Positions 18,179 through 22,378 of a stretch of DNA of 22,378 bases are shown one piece after another. The notes beneath the pieces were generated by a model. The model was given only the letters and a program-made list of their open reading frames with translations, did not search any database and was not told where the DNA came from. Both the position numbers and the translations under genes were made by a program. Source of the DNA: Reclinomonas americana ATCC 50394. Lineage: Eukaryota > Jakobida > Jakobea > Jakobida. The DNA lies in NCBI GenBank assembly GCA_048213135.1, contig PS015125.1, positions 1 through 22,378 on the forward strand. Reading direction: 5' to 3'. Each line of letters begins with the position of its first letter. Position 1 is the stretch's first letter.

Positions 18179-21100
18179 CTATTGTTGTTGCTGTTGTTGC
18201 TGCTGTTGCTGCTGCTGCTGTTGTTGTTGTCGCCACAACGCCGCCACCTCCTTCACCGACTCTGAAAATTCGCGTCGCTCCTCCAGCACGCGATCGAGCA
18301 CCAATCGCTTGAGGTTCTCCCGGCCGAGCCCATACTCAAAGCCGACATAGTTCTGGTGCACAAACACCGGTGTCTCGGCCACACTCCACGGCTCGCGACG
18401 CAAGTACACCTTGGAGTTGGCAAAGAGAATGCGGTCCATGACACGCACTGTCACGCGACGCGCATTGCTACTGTCCACGCGCAGGGCATGCTCGTTGAAT
18501 GCCTGCTGATCCCACTTGCGCTCGACACGCAGCGTGTCGGCCACGGCCTCCAGCAACGTCAGCGTCTCTGGCGAGGCGCGTACGAGAAAGAAGCCGGCGT
18601 TCAGCAGCACGTAGTGCAGTTGTCGCTCCAGGGGGTGGTACTTGAACGGCTGCGTGGTCGAGTCGATCATGGTCCACTCGTCGAGTCCGTAGGCGGTCAC
18701 GTCCGACCACCCGTCGGTGCTGCACTCGATCGAGCTGTCGCGATGCAGCAGTGGGAACGGGTCGCGCAGGAACACAATGTCGGTGTCGGAGAGGAGTGGG
18801 TTGAAGCCGAGGCGCACGATGCGGGCCAGCAGAGCCCACTTGAAGGAGGAGACCATTTGGCGGCGGTCGTGATAGCCGGCCACGGAGGGGGGTTGCTGGA
18901 TGGAGGGGAAAGGGGGAAGGGAGAGAGGGGGAGAGGCACAGGTTGAGAGGCTTTGTGACAACCCTACCATGAAGCGAAGGAAGTGATATGAGAACAGGAA
19001 TGCACAGGAGGAGCGCACCTTCAAGCGAAAGAACTGACACGGGAGGCAGAAAAAACGTGGAGGAATAGCACAGCGACACGTCCACCGTCACGAGAGAAAG
19101 TAATCGTGATAAGAGAGACATACAACGTGAACGCAGCAGAGGAGTTGCACAGCGACACATGCAAATCAGCCCCACCATTGATGACCACAGGCGAGCCGTC
19201 ATCAAGCGACAGAAGTGATAAGAGAGGCAGACAATGTGGATGCCGAGAGGGAGTCGCACTGATGGCATCGTTCCACAATCGACAAGTCGCACGTCGAGGA
19301 GCAAGGACAGAGTCTCTTCAAATCTCACACTGCCAGCAGCAAGAGGTCGAAAAGCGAGAGAACGGCGCACAGAGGAGTGGGGTGATCCAGGAAACGCAGT
19401 TGAGGACCAAGCCACGGCCACACACATAAGCAGCACGAGAATGGTGAAAGTGATAGCGACGGCCTCTTGCCAAACGCGCCACCACCAGAAATGACAACAT
19501 GAACACCAAGGTCCTCTCCACCATAAGTAGAACACAGCCAGCACACAGAAGGATTGCAGAGTGAAGGACAGGCTGCAACTGTCTATCAAGCCGTGCCACC
19601 CTCCCACGCACCACTCTCACAAATCCCACAGACTGTCGACGGCAATAGTCGGCACACGCGTCGTCCAGCGCCAGCACCATCAGATTCTGAATGCCGGAGG
19701 TGCGTGCCGATTCGATCCACATGGGCAGCATGGGTTCACCGCCACCGCCCCCGTGCTCGGCGCCGATAAAGTTCTTGTCGGACATGGTGATCAACACCTC
19801 CTGGTGCTCGTTGGCCACCGACTGCAACACCGTCAGCAGGTCGGCGTCCTGCGTCCGCGAAACTCGCTGTGAGGCTCATGACGAGGCACATTCATCTCCC
19901 TGTGCAGCAACGCAACACCGGTCGTGTCCTTCTCGTCGACCGCCACGCACCGCGAAACGGCGCGCCGCGCTTCACTCATCGACGGCAGAGTCACTGGCTT
20001 GGCGGCCGGCAGCGCCGCCGGTGTGGACGGCGACGCAGAGATGGTGGCGCCGTCGATGAAGACGGCCTGCATGCATGCCGCACGCGACGCAATGTCCTTG
20101 CGACCGGGTCGCACCGCCTGACAGTGCACGGCTACGGGCACCGACGCACGCGAACCCACCAGTGACTTGTCAAAGAACGATGTCGCGGTGCGGTAGCGCG
20201 ACCAGGCGAGCTGCGACACCGAGAGACGCGGATACCGTGGAAACACGGGGGAAGCCGGGCGCAGAACGGCGGCCGTCAGCGCCTCGGATTCCACCACTTG
20301 CTGGCGAGCGAGTCGATCGCGCACCATGCGGAGGAACTGTGTGTAGGCGGCAAAGTGAGAGTCAGGAAGAGAAGCGCAGGGACGCAATGAGAGCGATAAT
20401 GCAAAGGGAATGAGAGTGCACGCTGTAAGAATTGCGGAGACAGGAAGGGAGCGCAGCAGTAGAACAGAGAGAATGAGAGTGCACGGTTGAAGTGCTATCG
20501 ACCACACACAAAAGAAAAAAGCAGAGCGATATGGCTTGCTGACCGCAGCTCGACAACCAAGACACCAGGACGCAGAGACATCGCCTGCACGATGACTTGC
20601 GCAACAGCAAGGTGAGAGAGAGTGACAACTTTCTGAACGATCCAGGTAAAGTATGCACAGTTATCGCCCACTCACTCTCTCTCAAAGAAAGAGAAACAAC
20701 TCTCTCTCTCTCTCTTGTCAGAAAGAGAAGCAACTATCTCTGTCTCCAAAGACAGCGATGCAACTCTCTGTCTCTCAACGAAAGAGAAGCAGGTCTCTCT
20801 CTCACAAACAAAGAGAAGCAAGTCTCTCTCTCTCTCTCATCAAGATAGAAAGCAAATTTCTCCCTCTCAACGAAAGAGAAGCAGCTCTCTCTTTCAATGA
20901 AAGAAAGAAAGAAAAGAGACTTCGCCTTCCCAGTGCAACAAGAGGAAACAGAGAGTGCGGACATTCCACTTGCACAACCAACTTCCCCCATCATCACCTT
21001 TGCCGCCCGCGGACTCGACCTCCACACCATCACTCCCGGATCGAGGTGCGTAAACCACACCTCCATGGGTGGCGTAAAGGCCGGATCCGACGTGAACTTA

Positions 21101-22378
21101 AACTCTGGTCGCGCCGCCTCCGCCGTGTGCGACGAGCTCACCACACGCAAGTCCACACTCATGTCGCCGTCGGCCGACGCCAGCGGATTCGACAGCCACG
21201 CACAATCTGTGTCACTGTAGAACACATGATAGCCGTGCTCCAGCAGCGCGGCGAGCGACGCATACTTGGCCAGCAGCCGTCGCTGCGTCGTATTCGCCAG
21301 CGCCCGTCCCTCGGCGCGCGACGACACTCCCAGCTGCTCCGGTGTCACATACGGCACCTTCTTGCGCCGACAGTACTCCACCGCGCTCCCATCCACCGCC
21401 ACCACCAGCTGATTGGTGATGCCCACACGCTGCGTGCCCAGCAGCCAGCCCAACAACAGCGGCTCATCATCCACCACCGAGCGATCGGCCACCGTCACAA
21501 ACAAGCGATAGTCGTTGTCTGCCGCGGCACTCAACACGTTCACCGCCACCGCAGCGCGACCCTGCCGACGCCACGCCTCCTCCACACTGTCCATGTGCAC
21601 AAACTCGCACACCGCCGACGCCAGTACCTCAGTCAGACGACTGCGTGAGAGTGTTTCCTCCGCATCCTCACGCGCGCGACTGCCGCAGGAGGACGAGTCC
21701 TCGAATGTCCACTGTGCGCTCTCCAAGCTGCGTCGCGCCTGTCGCAGTTCCTCCACCAGGGCGAGCTCCTATGCAGAAAATGGGTGAGGGAGAAGGGAAG
21801 GGAAGGGTGAAGGGAAGGGTGAAGGGGAGGGTGAAGGGAAAGGTGTGAGTGGAAGGGAGGAGTGGAAAGACGAAGGGTGACGAGAAGGGCGAAGGAAAGG
21901 ATGAGTGGAAGGGTGAACGGAAACGCCAAGGGAAGGGTGGATGGGGGGAATGAGTAGAAGAGTGGAAAGGTGACTGGAAGGATAAAGCGGAAGGATGAGA
22001 GTGGACAGGTGAAGGGCAGGGTGAGTGGAATGGATGAAGATACGTGATCAGTGGAAGGATAGGGGAAAGGGTGAAAGGAAGGGCGAGTGAGAGGGCGAGA
22101 GTGGACGCAGTGGATGAGAGGCTCTCTTCCTCAGCTTCTTCTTCTTCTTGTGCTGCAGCAGCAGCTGCTGCTGTTCTCACACTTCGCCTCCCAGCTATTC
22201 TCTGTCTCTCTGTCTCTCTGTGTCTCTGTCTCTTTGTGTCTCTGTCTCTGTCTCTCTCTGTGCCTCTCTCTCTCTTTCTCTTTCTCTCTTTCTCTCTCTC
22301 TCTCTCTCCTGTGCCTGTGGTGCTTCCTATGGCGAGCTCGAAGTGCTGCCGCCGGGCTATTTCGGCGCGGTCTCGCAG
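18179..22378 (-). CDS. Tandem two-domain nucleotide-diphospho-sugar transferase (GT77-like); N-terminus off right edge
   Basis: Exons 20998-21768, 19917-20336, 19621-19866 and 18179-18895 join in frame (all phase 0) and encode 717 residues. A further uncertain exon, 22181-22378, reaches the right edge. Two related domains follow a charged start (VEELRQARRSLESAQ). Domain A has RLFVTVADRSVVDDEPLL, a cysteine-containing VEYCRRKKVPY and the metal-binding FYSDTDCAWLSNPL. Domain B has EVLITMSDKNFIG, ADYCRRQSVG, LLSDTDIVFLRDPFPLL, LLNAGFFLVRASPETL and KWDQQAFNEHAL. The DxD motif and the N-A-G-F-F and DQ..FN elements match the nucleotide-diphospho-sugar transferase domain family. Such enzymes transfer sugars from nucleotide donors, usually in the Golgi; the donor and acceptor are unknown. 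The protein ends in 16 Gln before TAG. The joins use GTGATG, GTTGCGT and GTGAGA donors. Confidence 0.82.
18182..18229 (-). repeat. C-terminal polyglutamine run
   Basis: Sixteen Gln codons mixing CAA and CAG precede the TAG stop at 18179-18181, right after VKEVAALWR. On the plus strand it reads TTG/CTG repeats. Confidence 0.92.
18896..19620 (-). other. Long intron (725 bp) in the glycosyltransferase gene with decayed repeats
   Basis: The intron lies between domain B exons, with donor GTGAGA and acceptor ATCCAG. It contains loosely repeated sequence. GCACAGCGACAC appears twice (near 19070 and 19148). A GAGAGRCAKACAAYGTGRA-like string occurs near 19111 and 19221, with a weaker copy near 19043. 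I find no supported exon in it. Confidence 0.6.
19917..20336 (-). other. GT77-like domain A, second part
   Basis: The exon opens FLRMVRDRLARQQVVESEAL, giving a natural join RSSPRAAK-FLRMVRDRL. Later it has CMQAVFIDGATISASPSTP, like the donor-side loop in this family. At the point where domain B has DQQAFN, this copy has ESEALTAA. The exon ends GGT before a GTTGCGT donor and a 50-bp intron that leads into domain B in frame. Confidence 0.7.
20337..20997 (-). other. Long intron (661 bp) in domain A of the glycosyltransferase
   Basis: Donor GTGATG at 20997, acceptor CACACAG at 20337. It contains the tandem hairpin repeat and a second, weaker direct repeat: GAATGAGAGTGCACG occurs near 20409 and GAATGAGAGTGCACG again near 20471. 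No coding segment is supported. Confidence 0.6.
20665..20911. repeat. Tandem 29-34 bp repeat with hairpin potential, in an intron
   Basis: Seven to eight units end in GCA at 20698 (ACA), 20732, 20762, 20791, 20820, 20854 and 20883. Each has a CTCTCTSTCTC half and a GAAAGAGAAGCA half, which are partly complementary. Unit lengths of 34, 30, 29, 29, 34 and 29 are not multiples of three, so this is not coding repeat sequence. It lies in the 661-bp intron 20337-20997. Confidence 0.75.
20998..21768 (-). other. GT77-like domain A, first part
   Basis: This exon carries the N-terminal transferase domain. Key stretches are DNDYRLFVTVADRSVVDD, GITNQLVVAVDGSAVEYC, QRRLLAKYASLAALLEHGYH, VFYSDTDCAWLSNPL, THLDPGVMVW and RSSPRAAK. 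The DxD is intact, but the family's usual RDP after it reads SNP. The exon starts after a CATAG acceptor and ends at a GTGATG donor. Confidence 0.78.
21775..22130. repeat. GGGAAGGGTGAA-type minisatellite in an intron
   Basis: Degenerate 10-12 bp units built on GGGAAGGGTGAA or GTGGAAGGG fill about 350 bp. They are regular at 21790-21845 and increasingly diverged to the right. The stretch lies in the probable intron 21769-22180 of the glycosyltransferase gene. Confidence 0.8.
22181..22378 (-). other. Possible upstream exon of the glycosyltransferase gene at the right edge
   Basis: The frame is open from the edge. It starts LRDRAEIARRQHFELA, passes through an Arg/Glu-rich run encoded by a GA repeat, and reaches IAGRRS at a GTGAGA donor (22180). 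That donor joins in phase 0 to the exon at 21768. The charged run may instead be intronic microsatellite with the true donor not visible. The edge sequence itself looks coding and coiled-coil-like. Confidence 0.4.
22200..22310. repeat. CT/GA microsatellite cluster
   Basis: Mixed TCTCTG, TGTCTC and CT runs on the plus strand. In the minus-strand frame this reads as Arg-Glu and Thr-Glu repeats, hence the uncertainty about the neighbouring exon. Confidence 0.85.

Noticed and set aside
18181-18230. TTG/CTG repeat as a regulatory triplet repeat
   Set aside because: It is in frame as Gln codons at the end of a well-supported exon, so coding explains it.
17073-18350. Long open frame on the plus strand (425 codons) across the spacer
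   Set aside because: Its translation is Cys/Ser/Leu/His-rich low complexity from CT-rich DNA, it contains a polycysteine run, and it runs antisense into the well-supported 3' end of the glycosyltransferase gene. No domain is recognisable.
19318-19830. Read-through of glycosyltransferase exon B1 past 19621
   Set aside because: The sequence after SVGF loses similarity to the family, whereas splicing from GTGAGA to 18895 restores the expected GYHDRRQMVSSFKWALL segment before the DxD motif.
22140-22170. CTGCAGCAGCAGCTGCTGCTG inverted repeat
   Set aside because: A short CAG/CTG simple-sequence palindrome beside CTT repeats in a low-complexity intron; this is expected from slippage.
1-22378. CRISPR arrays, tRNA, rRNA or transposase genes
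   Set aside because: I looked for regular repeat-spacer arrays, cloverleaf-like segments and transposase motifs by eye and saw none; the tandem repeats present are contiguous simple or minisatellite sequence.

Overview
This window comes from a nuclear genome of a eukaryote, most likely a single-celled one. Both genes are broken by short introns, mostly 50-150 bp with GT..AG ends and a few of 400-700 bp. Coding sequence is GC-rich at third positions, while introns and the intergenic spacer are full of CT/GA microsatellites. No bacterial features are present (operons, Shine-Dalgarno sites, terminators). The family content (fibrocystin-L-like receptor, PA14, IPT/TIG, G8, spherulin-4-like domains, GT77-type glycosyltransferase) fits a protist with a large surface-protein repertoire. 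I cannot place it more precisely from sequence alone. All coding evidence is on the minus strand.

Positions 1-16821 hold one giant gene, read right to left in about 24 exons. It encodes at least about 4,700 residues and runs off the left edge. The protein has a signal peptide, three IPT/TIG domains and a PA14 domain. These are followed by beta-rich modules and four more TIG domains, then four consecutive spherulin-4-like barrel domains and about five further TIG domains, one interrupted by an F5/8 type C (discoidin) domain. Two G8 + parallel beta-helix (PbH1) units come next, then a fibrocystin-L-type membrane-proximal region, a Pro-Thr stalk, one transmembrane helix and the start of a cytoplasmic tail. 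The two ends match the PKHD1L1/fibrocystin-L plan. The spherulin-4 block and the discoidin insertion are not part of the plan I know and are the main novelty here.

Positions 16822-18178 are a non-coding, pyrimidine-rich spacer. It contains the presumed promoter side of the receptor gene, with a 9-bp-arm inverted repeat about 90 bp upstream of its start codon. It also contains the 3' flank of the next gene, with a perfect 16-bp palindrome.

Positions 18179 to beyond 22378 hold a second minus-strand gene whose N-terminus lies off the right edge. It encodes two tandem nucleotide-diphospho-sugar transferase (GT77-like) domains and ends in a run of 16 glutamines directly before the stop codon. Its introns carry tandem repeats: a 29-34 bp hairpin-like unit, a 12-bp minisatellite and GA/CT runs. 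A carbohydrate-related surface receptor beside a sugar transferase is suggestive, but a functional link is only inference.
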